DNA from: Oreocharis arfaki
Taxonomy: Eukaryota; Chordata; Aves; Passeriformes; Paramythiidae
Assembly (NCBI GenBank): GCA_013398015.1
Contig: VZRR01014243.1
Coordinates: 496,001 to 560,000 of the forward strand
DNA length: 64,000 bases
Direction of reading: 5' to 3'
Shown here: positions 1 through 56,384 of the stretch, in pieces
Position numbering within the stretch: position 1 is the stretch's first letter
Layout of the letters: the number at the start of each line of letters is the position of its first letter
Position numbers and translations under genes: made by a program
Notes under the pieces: generated by a model
What the model was told of the DNA's origin: nothing
Databases searched by the model: none
The model's input: only the letters and a program-made list of their open reading frames with translations

Positions 1-3000
1 CAAGTCTTGTACATAGACCACTGGGTGAAATTCATTCACAGCAGACCTGTGGAGCCTCTAATTGTGAGGAATTACTGTCTAACAATCCTGCACTCCCAGT
101 GGGGGAAATGTTAATTAAGCAGCGGATTTTAAAATCCATGTTGGAATTGGTTGATGGAATGCAATTAGACCTGGCAGTTGGACATTACCATGGTAGCTTT
201 GTGCTGCTGTGTCATACGCTTTTGCTTGAAGGAGGTCCAGGGTTTCTTTCCACAGGTTATATAAACGTTGCATGTGGAGTTTGTAAAAATGTTTCTGGGG
301 AACCTGTTTCTGATTGCAGCCATTAATTGTGGGTATTTGTTTCAGGAAATTACTATGCAAAGTACTAGAATTTAGCTGCCTAGTGGAAATGCTGTCCCTT
401 GCTCCTGTAACAGCAGTCTTTGAATGGCTGTGATGGTGAGCGGCAGTGAAGAATGCAATTGAAGTTAATTGAGAGAAATGGAGTGTTTGTTACCTCATAA
501 TCTTGTGTATATGTATCCTGAGGCAATGGCGTTTCTTGCAGATTGTTTTTACTTGTTTTAGTGCAAAGGATGTAGTTTATTCTTTTCCTCCTTTTCATAG
601 CTCAAACCTTCCCTGTTCTTTTTTGCACTTCACTTCTCCAGCAAATGGTTGTTACAGATGTTGGCTCATGCTGCCGTTTTCTAGATTTGTTGTTTTGTTT
701 TGCACAAGCATTCAAGATGTTTTTCATCCTGCAAACAGAAGTTTTTATTGATTTAAACTTTCAGTGGCTGAAACGATTATAACTCTTTCTCATTGTAATA
801 CTGTCTCTCTGAATGCTTTCTTATTCCAGTCCTCCCCGCCTGAAGGGGCTTTAAGAGCTAATACTCCTGTCCAGGAGAAAGTAAATTCTTCAACAGTTGT
901 AAAATGCTTGTAAAATTTAGTGCCCTCTTTTTTTCACTGTTTAGATTTAGGTAATTGCCAGCTGGGAAAGGGGAGAGTACTGTTTTGACTTTGACTCCAT
1001 CTTTGTCCAATACACTGAACACTATAAAAAGCTTGAAAATTTTAAATAACCTTGGCAAAGACCAGAACTTTTGACTTTGGAAGAATAATGAAACTGCTAA
1101 GTCACTCATATTTTCTTAGGCTTCATAACTCTTCAGTTCTGAGATGAATGTGGACTGTGCTTCTCCAGTATGACTTGAAGGATGGATCATGTATCTTCTT
1201 AGACTCTTCCGTTGTTTTGGTGACTAGTATGTTGTCTGAAGAATTTTAATTCCATCAGGGATATAGAAGGCAGCGGGCCTGGATCTCCCACTTTTTTGTG
1301 CTGGTGTTCCCAGGGTGTTACCCACAACATGAGCAGCACTCCCACAGGGCAGCTGCTTCACCAACACCACAGTGAAAGCTGAGAACTTTGATCCTCTTTG
1401 ATCCTCCTCCTTCCTCTCTGGAGGTTTGTCTTGGTTCTGCATGCAGAACGGGTGGCCCTTGCACAGTGTGCTGCCCTCACTCAGATCTGGGAGCCCTCAT
1501 GGAGTAAACATGTAACAGCAGTGCTGTTTCCTAGTTACTGGGTGGCTTTCCAGGGGTGGAGTCATCTTAAGCCGGTTCCCAACTACCAGAGCCACTTAGA
1601 CATTCTTAAAATCCCTTTCTGCTGGCTGCCAAGGAAATAATCTTGGTGACACCAAGGAGTATTATTGTCTTTTTTTAGTTATCTTAGCTTTAAAGTCATG
1701 TTCTGCAGTAGTTTTGATGGAGGCCAGTTAAATTTTTCTGCTTCTATTTTTGATTGCATGTTCTCTGTGATGCTCTTGTTCTACATCTACAGACTCCATG
1801 ATGGACTAGACTGGGACATTGGCCTTTCCTTCCTTTCCCTTGTAGTTTAGTTCAGTTTGGTGTAATTCTGATGAGAAGCCATGCAACTTTCCTGTGTAGT
1901 TGTGATGGGGATTGTTGTGGCGGAAACAATGCAAGAATTAGACTGCTGATGCAATTAAAAGTGGTTTATTCAAATTGTGTGAAATAACATCCCTTGATTG
2001 AATCTTTCTGCCTCCAGGCTTGCTTTCCTACCGCTACTGTGGCATTTGTGGTGTGTGAGTGGAGACTTGCACTGATGGTTGCAGAGGTCTTACTTGAAGT
2101 TCTGTTTGCATTTCTTCTGGCCTTGTGGTGCCTGAAGAGCTAAAATTATGGCAAAACTTGTATTTGTTTTTTTTTTAAATCTGTAAAGAAGGAAGAGAGA
2201 TGAGGAGGCAGGATGGGACATGATATCAACTGTTTACACTCTTGTGTTTTCTTTCCTTGGATTGTCATATGGAAAGTATCTGCTATTATCTAGGTACTTC
2301 TACAGCTTAACTCACTAATGTTTGCAGAGAAAGATTGTTGCGTGTGCTCAATAGCTGTAGTCTGAAAAGTTGAATGTTATTTACTGACTTTTCTTTTTAG
2401 TGTCACTTAAATTCCAAAAATATTTATCTATGAAGGTTATTTGATGTATTTGTTGTTTTGTGGTTTAAGGAGTTCAGTTTCATGTGTTTTTTCAGAAGTC
2501 AGTCCATACTAACACATTATTTTGTGGTAAGTAGATGTTTGGACTTCAAGTTAAGTTAAAACAAAAATTATTATTGAAAATAACCCTATAGACCCTCTCA
2601 AAGGAAACAGAATTATGTGGTTCCAGGAGCTAATTAACACTAGAGAGAGGAGCTAGGGCTGCTCTGTTTTATGTGCTGTTCCAAGTACTCGGGAGTTTCC
2701 AGGCAACTGAATTACAAAATTAAGACAAAGTAAGCCTGTGCTGATCAGATGACAGCTGTACTGTGTCATAAATCTTACAAAGATAAGATGATCAGAGTTG
2801 GCTGAGAGGAAGAAAAAACTGACCCTGAGTTGAAAATCGTTCTCCTGGTTGTAGTCACATTATTTTGCTGTAACCGTGCTGTTCTTGTAGAATACTCAGT
2901 GTGAGAGGAAGCAAAAGTTTAGAGTTACAGATGGATGGTGGATGTTTTTAGTAAAGGATTATTGTTAATTTAGTTTACTTTTGAAATTACATTCATTTTG

Positions 3001-6000
3001 CCTCACAAGGCATGGTACTTCCTGAACTGTTCTAATGCGTTTGTTTAAAATAATAGAAAATTCGCTTGGCAAATGTGCTTCAGGCTAAAAGGAAAAATAC
3101 TGTGGGTGTCACACAAAGATAAGATAATCTGTAACTCAGGAAGTTATCCTGGAGATTTTTCTCCTTTCCCAAAGCCATCCAGTTGTTGTTTATAAAAATG
3201 AGTAAGCTATATTTACAGTAAGTAGGTGGCAGCACAGAATGATAGAGTCTTTCTCAAACACAGAACAATAGGTATGAAGGACTGGAGGGAAAGCAGAAGG
3301 AAACAAACTCACAGTCAGGATGGTAGCCAGTAGTTTCAGGGCAAGGAAGGCTTGTTGGCTCTTGGTATTTTTGCAGACTTTGTGACAAAGGAAGCTTTTG
3401 TGGAAGGACCTGAGAGAGGATGAGGTGGTTCCTTCTATTTCTAAAGAACAGCAAACGGTAGGAGTAAATAAAGTAGGCTTTTTTTTTTTTCTTTATTTAT
3501 TAGCTCATAGTGAAGGTACTGGGAAAACAGATGAGCTAAGTGTGACCAGAAGGAGTGGGAACTCAACTGCAAAAAGCCTTGAGCAGCAAAACTTTTTGTG
3601 GTAGAAAAGAGCAACATAATGCTGTGACTCCTTCGGAGTAGCTTGCTGTGTTGACCTCTGCAGAGAGCCATTTTTCTGTCCAGGCTTTGCTGCCACACTT
3701 TGCCCTTACCCCATCCCTTGTCCTAGCAAGCATTTAATACTCTGCATCTACTAAAATCACTTTTAAAACAAACAAAACCCCAAAACTAAACACCAGAGAA
3801 CCACCTGTGGGTGCTTTTGTTTTCTGACTTTTACTTGTCTTCGTGAGTTGCTGTTAAAATAGCACAGGTGGCTTCATGCCCTGGACCTGTTGCAAAGTAA
3901 GCAGTGAGAGTGTGTGGCTGGGAGGAAGGCAGAGCTTTTGTTACTCCACCTCTCAAGGACATGTTGTTGTGTAGCAGCTTCAGATTTTGTGTAATCCTGC
4001 CTCACTGCGGGGAGAGGTGATTGTCATCTGTCACCCCTCTCTTCTTCCTCGTGTTGGAAGTAGCTGTTTGGTCACAGAGTAAGGCTGGGGAGTAACATGA
4101 AGAAAAGTACTAAGATGAGAAAGGAAAGATTAATTTTTCTGACGTATGAGTTCACAAGAGTTTCAGAGAAACGGAACTGCTACTTCTGATCATAACCTGT
4201 GGTTTCTCAGGGTTAGCTGTCATGCCACTGTGATAATGATATACTCTTTTATGATAGAGAATCAGATGATGTTGTTTAGGGCATATCATCAAAATGAGCC
4301 CTAAATAGAAGCTGTCGAGCGGGAAGGATGTTCAGAAAGTAATTGTAAAATACTTTCTGTCTTGTCTTCGTTCTCGTATTTCTGCTCGATTGTCGTAGTA
4401 GAGGAAGAGAAATGGCACTGAGATTTGAAGTTAGAATGACTACTAGCCTGAGGATGGCTCTGAGTTGTAGGGAAGATGGAAGATATTAGGAAGAGATCAA
4501 AGCTAAAAATGCTTATCAGTTTGCAAATGTGGATGGTAGTCATTAAGATTAGTATCTAGTGCCTGGGCAGGAAAGAAACCCAAAGTGACTATCAGGAGCT
4601 CTGTAAACTCTTCTATAGTTTGATATCTGCAGGGAAATGCCCTGTAGAATGACTGATTCCTCAGTCTGCACAGAAAATGTTATTCAGTGAATTTGGATTA
4701 ATATATTAAGGAGGTGTGTCTCCGTGTGTGTTTGAATCATTTCGTTGCCTCCACACCTCTAATTAGGTGGTGTGAAAAGAACCAGGCTCTACTATTCGTA
4801 ACAATCATACTGAAAAAAACTTAGGAAATTCAAGCTGTTAAGCCAATTAAAACAAAAGAGCACATTATCTGTAGCCTTGTCACCTTTCTCTGCTAGCTGG
4901 CTCTGCTTTCTTTTAAAAGTTGGGGGGAAAATTGTGAACTGAGATGGAAGTTAAAATGGATTTTCAAGTATCAGCTTCTTGATCATCGAAATTTAAGGAG
5001 ACAGAAGGTAACACAAAGGAGTAGCTTCGTGAATGACGTCACTAGAACCAGAGATGGAGCCTTGATCCCCCTGCACCTTTTCATTAGTGGCCTTAAGTGC
5101 TAGGTTGCAAGAGACCTTGTCTTCCGAGAGAAGAGCTGTAGGTGGTTCTTCAGCTGGTGTATTAAGTGTTTGTGTACATGTGTCAGTGTTATAATTTGTA
5201 ACAGAGTGAAAGGAATATTACCTAAATCTAAGTATGTGCTGTATTGGGTCCAGACGTTAGTGGTTTGGGAAAAATAGCAATTTATGCCTGGGATCCACTT
5301 GTTCAGTTTGTTTTCAAGAGTGACCGATTTTAGTTTTTAAGGGGTTTGAGTGAGTGATGGATACTATTTCCTCACTTCTTGGTGCCTTGTGTGTATAGAA
5401 GTTCTGACGATGTCAGTAAGAGATGTGAGGTGTGGTTTGATGAGTAAATTACCCAACACTTGAAATAACTTTTAACTGTGATAAATTTAAAACAGTAGGA
5501 GCTTTCCAGTGCTTCCAGTTCTTTCTTTCTCACCCTAAACATCCCATTAAATGATAACTCTGTCAGTTTTTAATGCTCAAAATTCCCTCATTCCTTCTAC
5601 TGGGTTACAGTGATGAATATAAATAGTTGCAAACCAGGCTCTTCCCCTTTCTTTCCACTCTCCAACACACGTCTCTGACAATGTTTTCAAACCCTGTCCT
5701 CAAGTTTCATCTGCCACTATTTCTGCTCTTTATTTCAGCCTGCCTCTGCCTTACATAAAGATAATTTGTTCTTTGCTTCTGTGTTATCTGATCTTTCAGA
5801 GGATTATGTGCTTTTTTTTTTTAAAGAGAAGCAGATATTAGCGCAAACAGGAAGAAATAAGTGAATTTCTACATAGGGGCAACCAGCATCTACCAAAAAA
5901 AAAGCTTTTATAAAGGGCAGTTTTCTTACTCTAGCTGTCTAATCTCATACTCAGTCTTTGTTCATCACATTTACATTTATTTCTAAAACAACTTTTGGAC

Positions 6001-6363
6001 CCTTTGGCTTCCCTTCCAGGCTTTAACAGATAGTCTGTTCCTGTTTTGCGTCTAGGAAATTTGAGGATGACTTCTATTAGCTATCTCTCTGATGGCTCCA
6101 GTGGTTACTTCTTGCTGTTACATGCTATGAAACATGTAATTCTTAGATATGTTGATTAAAAACACTCAGTTTAATATAACTGGTAAATATGGTTTTCCAA
6201 TATGGCTACAAGAGTATGTGGGAAAACATAACCAGGTTGCAGTTCAATATATGTATTTAGATATATTTTAGAAGGAATCCAGTTTTGGTATTTATTAATT
6301 TGCAAACTTTTTGATTGATAAATGTTTTGACTGGTATATGTATATATGTGTGTGTTTATTTAG
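1..6363 (+). other. ARFGEF1: ARFGEF1 intron upstream of W1 (3' part)
   Basis: No coding exon is recognised in this 6.4 kb. I looked for the BIG1 segment that should precede W1 (ending in QIIK) and did not find it, so the whole stretch is read as intron. It is AT-rich, with short T runs, the acceptor tract just before 6,364, two AGATAAG motifs (2,781 and 3,117) and a CRE palindrome (5,034). The small open frames in it resemble no known protein. Confidence 0.8.
5034..5041. promoter_or_regulatory. Perfect CRE palindrome TGACGTCA (intronic)
   Basis: The full cAMP-response element palindrome TGACGTCA sits in the upstream ARFGEF1 intron. CREB/ATF family proteins bind this sequence. With no CpG island or promoter features around it, function is unproven. 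Confidence 0.3.
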
Positions 6364-52330
<45,967 letters not shown>

Positions 52331-52372
52331 CAGATAGTGACACTCTGTTTCGAAGTTTATATTCCTCAGCTA

Positions 52373-52378
52373 AATAAA
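52373..52378 (+). terminator. ARFGEF1: Possible proximal poly(A) signal of ARFGEF1
   Basis: AATAAA within CTAAATAAAAGGACC, 43 nt after the stop codon. It is a canonical hexamer, but no strong GU-rich element is obvious nearby, so its use is uncertain. Confidence 0.4.
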
Positions 52379-53047
52379 AGGACCAGGTAGCTGGGCTGTT
52401 CTGTCTGGATATCCATATAAATGATTTCTTTCTCTGGCCACGTGTATCCAAGGGTTAACGGTACAGACGCTTACAACTGTAATTAAGGCTTGCAACACTC
52501 CAGTCCCTCTCTTTCCTGGCGGATTCTCTCTCATCGGTTTCTCTTGCCTGGCTCGTGCTGAGCACAGAGCCAGTTTTTAGCACAGTCCCCTTGTCAGCAC
52601 GGGCTGCAGCGTCCTTTACTGTCCTAGACAGCAGTATAGCAACAGATGTTTATGGCGGGTGTGAAAGTAAAATGTACCCAAAGAAACATATATATGTAAA
52701 GGTTTGAGCTTCTGCGAGAAGTACAACTCAGGAGAGCTGTATTTTGAAGGATAAAATGTTTATAGTGAAAAGAAAATGGAGATTATTGTTCATGGAAAAA
52801 AATATTTAGCAACTATGTCTGATATTCTAAGTTTTTTGCACACTCAGGCTGTCTGAGACATTGGTAATCATCCTTCTGTGAAAATGTACAGAGATGCAGG
52901 TCTGTAATATAAACTCTTTAACACTATACAGTTCTTCCTGAATTATTTTATTTCTGTATTACTGATTTGTTGAAAGCCCATAACTCTTCCTTGTTTACCA
53001 AATGCACTAGAAGTTTGGGTTTCTTTTTTTGGGTTGTGATTTTTTTT

Positions 53048-53048
53048 N
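53048..53048. other. Undetermined base in a T homopolymer
   Basis: An N within TTTTTTTNTT in the 3' UTR. The assembler did not resolve the homopolymer length or base here. It has no effect on the coding frame. Confidence 0.95.
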
Positions 53049-53554
53049 TTGTTTCATTGTAGCCCAGAAGTTATTGTTGCCGACTCTTGTCAAGAACAGC
53101 GGTAGAAATATCACGACTGACATAACTACCTGTAATATACTTGTTTTAGGGCTTTTAAATATAACGAGCCATTGAAATGATGATCCTTCAAGGACTGGAA
53201 CTTGAATCACTGCAAACAAGTCTAGGTTGTGTCTGCTGTCAGATGTTTTTTGTTTGATGTAGATTTCACTCTTATGTACAGAATTTAATGTTGGATATAT
53301 TCAAGTAACAAATCTGGCATGGTTTGGGGATGGTTAAATTTATTGGAAATGTATTCATACTGTGAATTGTGCTCTGATGGTTAACAGACAAGATTGTTAA
53401 GCATTCTGTATTACAATGGATGTAGAAATTTTTTTCAGATGGACAAAATGTATATGGTACAGATATGTAAAGTTTTCTATGTAAAAAAAATTCTGTACAA
53501 CTTTCTGTACAATATTTGGTTCTCATCTGGCATATTCTAATCAGGTTATAGGTC

Positions 53555-53560
53555 AATAAA
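53555..53560 (+). terminator. ARFGEF1: Distal poly(A) signal of ARFGEF1
   Basis: AATAAA in GGTCAATAAAGTTTTTGAAC, about 1.2 kb after the stop, with T-rich sequence next to it and the unique intergenic region beyond. This is the likely main 3' end. Confidence 0.7.
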
Positions 53561-55708
53561 GTTTTTGAACTCTTTCATCAGTGCAATCAAAACCAGTCTA
53601 ATCCATAGCTACTTGTTTTACAGTTTGCTTTGCATCTCACGCTTTTGTTTCAAAGGAGCAAACCCCAGACCCCGGGAGCAGAAAGGTGGGTGCCCTTTGG
53701 TTGACTGGGATGCGTCTTCTCACTGTTAGAGACAAATACAGGGGGAGAAAGAATGGTACATTTGAAAAAAAGGTGGGCAGGGCTGGAGGAGAATAAAAGC
53801 GCTGCATGAACTGGACAGATGAACCCTGTAGTGCTGCAGAGATGAAACTCAAGTACTGCACTTTGCTCTCTGGGGCTTAAAATACAAACACGAAACAGCT
53901 GATGGAGAAAGGGGAAAGGGAGGGCCTGGGATTGCAGCTCTGCTGACTTGGAACACATCAGCCAGCTCAGCCTTCTCTCCATCTTCGATTTTCTACATAA
54001 AAGTGGAATTGGATTGTTCTCCAGTGTGTTCCCACAAAACTCGCGACTGGCATGGGGAAACTGTGTGAAGTCCAAGAAGGTGTGTGAGGGAGCCTCCTCT
54101 CTCTTACAGGGCAATGAATCTGCAATAGACATTCATGGTGGGCTCCAGAAATTATCATAAGCAGTTCAATGGAATAGCTGTGGAAAAGCCAGAAAAGGGA
54201 ATTAGAATGCTATGACCTGTGATTCAGAGTTAGCTCACAAAGTTAATTGGGGTGGTGCAAAACCAAATAGCAATTACCAGTGTCAGAAGGGGAAGAATTG
54301 AGGTTATTTGAATTAATTGTAGCCTTTCCTCTTGGGCTGTATTTTACTTATTCAGTTTGTTGTGCTGTGTTTAAATCTTAAACTGCGATGCTAGGCCAGA
54401 CCTGAGGTCTTTCTTTGTCTGTTTGATAGTGATCAGTAATAATTTTTAGAGTGAGTAAAATGTGTTGCACCCCTATTAATTGTCATACCCTCTCCCATGG
54501 CTTTAGCAAACTGAGACCAATACCAGGGTGTTCTGACACTGCTGCCCTGAGCACTGTTTGAACAGCCACCGTTCCTTGTGTGTCTGCTCAATTACTTTCT
54601 AATCATCTGTGTTCAGGATAGAACAGTGAGTACAATGAATTATCTAAAAACTTGGGCAGTTGGGGTTGTGGGGCTCTTTCTGGTTTTAAACCTCACTGCT
54701 TCATTGTCTTGTTGTGTAGTCCTCTTTAGTGATGACATTTTTCTTCGACAGCCTGGCCTTCACATGCCTTATTTATGGCTCCTGTGGAAAAGGCCCAATA
54801 GCTGTTACATTTTGGTTCATTGGGAACTAAACTTTGGTGTCATTGTAACTCTTTTCTGTGCCTCCCCTTAGTTCTTGCAATGCTAGAGCAGCACCACGTG
54901 TACTGTGGGCATCGTGTTCAACTTGCAGCTCTCTTAATGCTCATATTTATGATAATTACCAAAAGTTGGGGGCAGGGAATAGGTTCTGATTTAGTCACCT
55001 CAATATCCATCAGGGCTGTGGACTGCAGATACATTTATTTTGCAGGTGAGGCTGTCATGATAAAAAGTTTTTAAAAGTTAGGCAGAAGGGCCCTGCCCAA
55101 AGCTGACCTTCGGAGAGGCAGAGAAAGCTAAAGGAAACGTGGAAAGGGAAGATGCAAAGGACCCAGAATGTCCTGAGCAGCAGCCTCAGTGCCTAAGGCA
55201 GGGTTAGCTGCCGGGAGGAGTGGAGTTCACGGTGCTAAGGGCTGCTGAGCAGTGAGGTTAAAGTCATTTCAGTGGTTGCAGGCCACAGCCCAGAGGGGCT
55301 GGGCCATGTCCTGCCTGGCCATGAACTGGAGTAAAGCAATGCCACCCTCGGGTGGTGTGTGGCATTCACAAAACTTCCTGCAGTGAAATGAGGGTGGCTT
55401 TTTAGGGCAACACTTCATGCTTCTCTCAGGGGTGTAACTGATTAAAATTAAGGGAATAAAGAATAATTAAAACTCTGTAGGCAATTAGATGAGGAAGAAG
55501 AGAAATTCTGCCTCTAGCCTGGAGTTAGTACAGTGAGTGTGTCACGAAGTTCAACTTGTGAAGTAACTGGAGAGAGCCATCAGGGCAGGTGACAAAAGTG
55601 TAAAAGGCACAAGGTGGGATTTGGAATGAGTGAGTGGTAAGTGTATTAGTAAAAAGCATTTTCATCTGAGCTGCTTAAAATTACTTCTGCTGCCTCTGCT
55701 AAGCCCAG

Positions 55709-55981
55709 ACTGAAGCAGCCTCGCAGCCTGAGGTACCTGCTCCAGCCCAGGTCAGGGATTACACCAATGCCCCTGCTTCAGTGGCCACTGCTGTCCCAGC
55801 CACGCTGATGAGCCTGAGCCTTCTCACTGCTGAGCTAGAAATTCAGGGTAAGAATTATCGTGATTGGGCAAATCCTCTCTGGGTAGGAATGTGCAAAGCC
55901 CATGAAGAAGTTGAACACCCCCCAGGTTTGAAGTACATCTGTCAGCAGCCAGTGCCTGCCACCATCATGGAACTGCTGTAG
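55709..55981 (+). CDS. Unrecognised open frame with splice-like borders (possible 3'-terminal exons)
   Basis: A frame open from at least 55,709 to TAG at 55,979-55,981. It encodes TEAASQPEVPAPAQVRDYTN, then VATAVPATLMSLSLLTAELE and ending QQPVPATIMELL. A pyrimidine tract and CCAG precede 55,709. A good donor (CAGG|GTAAGA, 55,848) and an acceptor (CCCCCCAG, before 55,926) could remove a 78-nt intron without changing frame. AATAAA follows at 56,027. I do not recognise the protein. It could be the end of an unidentified gene, an alternative last exon of ARFGEF1 (phase 0 fits W34), or chance. Confidence 0.25.
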   Translation, partial: TEAASQPEVPAPAQVRDYTNAPASVATAVPATLMSLSLLTAELEIQGKNYRDWANPLWVGMCKAHEEVEHPPGLKYICQQPVPATIMELL

Positions 55982-56026
55982 TCTTCAACCAGATTTACAA
56001 AAGCTTGAAGATGGCACTTCAGTTAG

Positions 56027-56032
56027 AATAAA
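56027..56032 (+). terminator. Poly(A) signal after the orphan open frame
   Basis: AATAAA in GTTAGAATAAAAGACC, 45 nt after the stop codon of the 55.7-kb open frame. A compact 3' UTR of this kind is typical of real transcripts, but the hexamer alone is common by chance. Confidence 0.3.
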
Positions 56033-56384
56033 AGACCTTTGTAAAAACTTATTGTTTTAATCAGTGGTTTGTTGGGATTGTTTCTTTTCCCCTGTTGATC
56101 ACGTTTAGGCCTCTGGGTGGGAATTTCCTAACCAAGAGGAAAGTTGAGGCATTGCCCCTGCTTCACCTTGGTCGTGTAGTTCACTGCACTCCTGAAATCT
56201 TGCTTCCATCTACATGTCCTTCTTGCTAAAGCTCTGTGCTCTTAATCAACAGATTTTCCATGTGTTTTTGTTTCTTTGCAGACAGCTTTAACACTCCAGT
56301 TTGTTCATGAGTAAATGAAAGCTGAAGCAAATCATAAATTAAGAACACTGAAGTTGGCTTTCACAGTTTTTGTAACAAAAATAA

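Larger units (their letters stand above)
52331..53580 (+). other. ARFGEF1: ARFGEF1 3' UTR
   Basis: About 1.25 kb from the stop to a cleavage point I place some 15-25 nt after the AATAAA at 53,555. It is AT-rich with many ATTT/TTTT stretches and one N at 53,048 in a T run. A second AATAAA only 43 nt after the stop (52,373) could give a very short UTR. Confidence 0.8.
53581..56380. other. Intergenic gap between the ARFGEF1 and CSPP1 3' ends
   Basis: 2.8 kb between two converging genes. Apart from the + strand open frame at 55,709-55,981 with its poly(A) signal (separate entry) I see no repeat and no recognisable gene. A minus-strand open frame of 160 codons at 53,650-54,132 has no recognisable domain. 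Confidence 0.7.

Noticed and set aside
53650..54132. 160-codon minus-strand open frame in the intergenic gap
   Set aside because: Ser/Pro/Phe-rich with no recognisable motif and not in phase or position for a CSPP1 exon. A transcript would be needed to support it.
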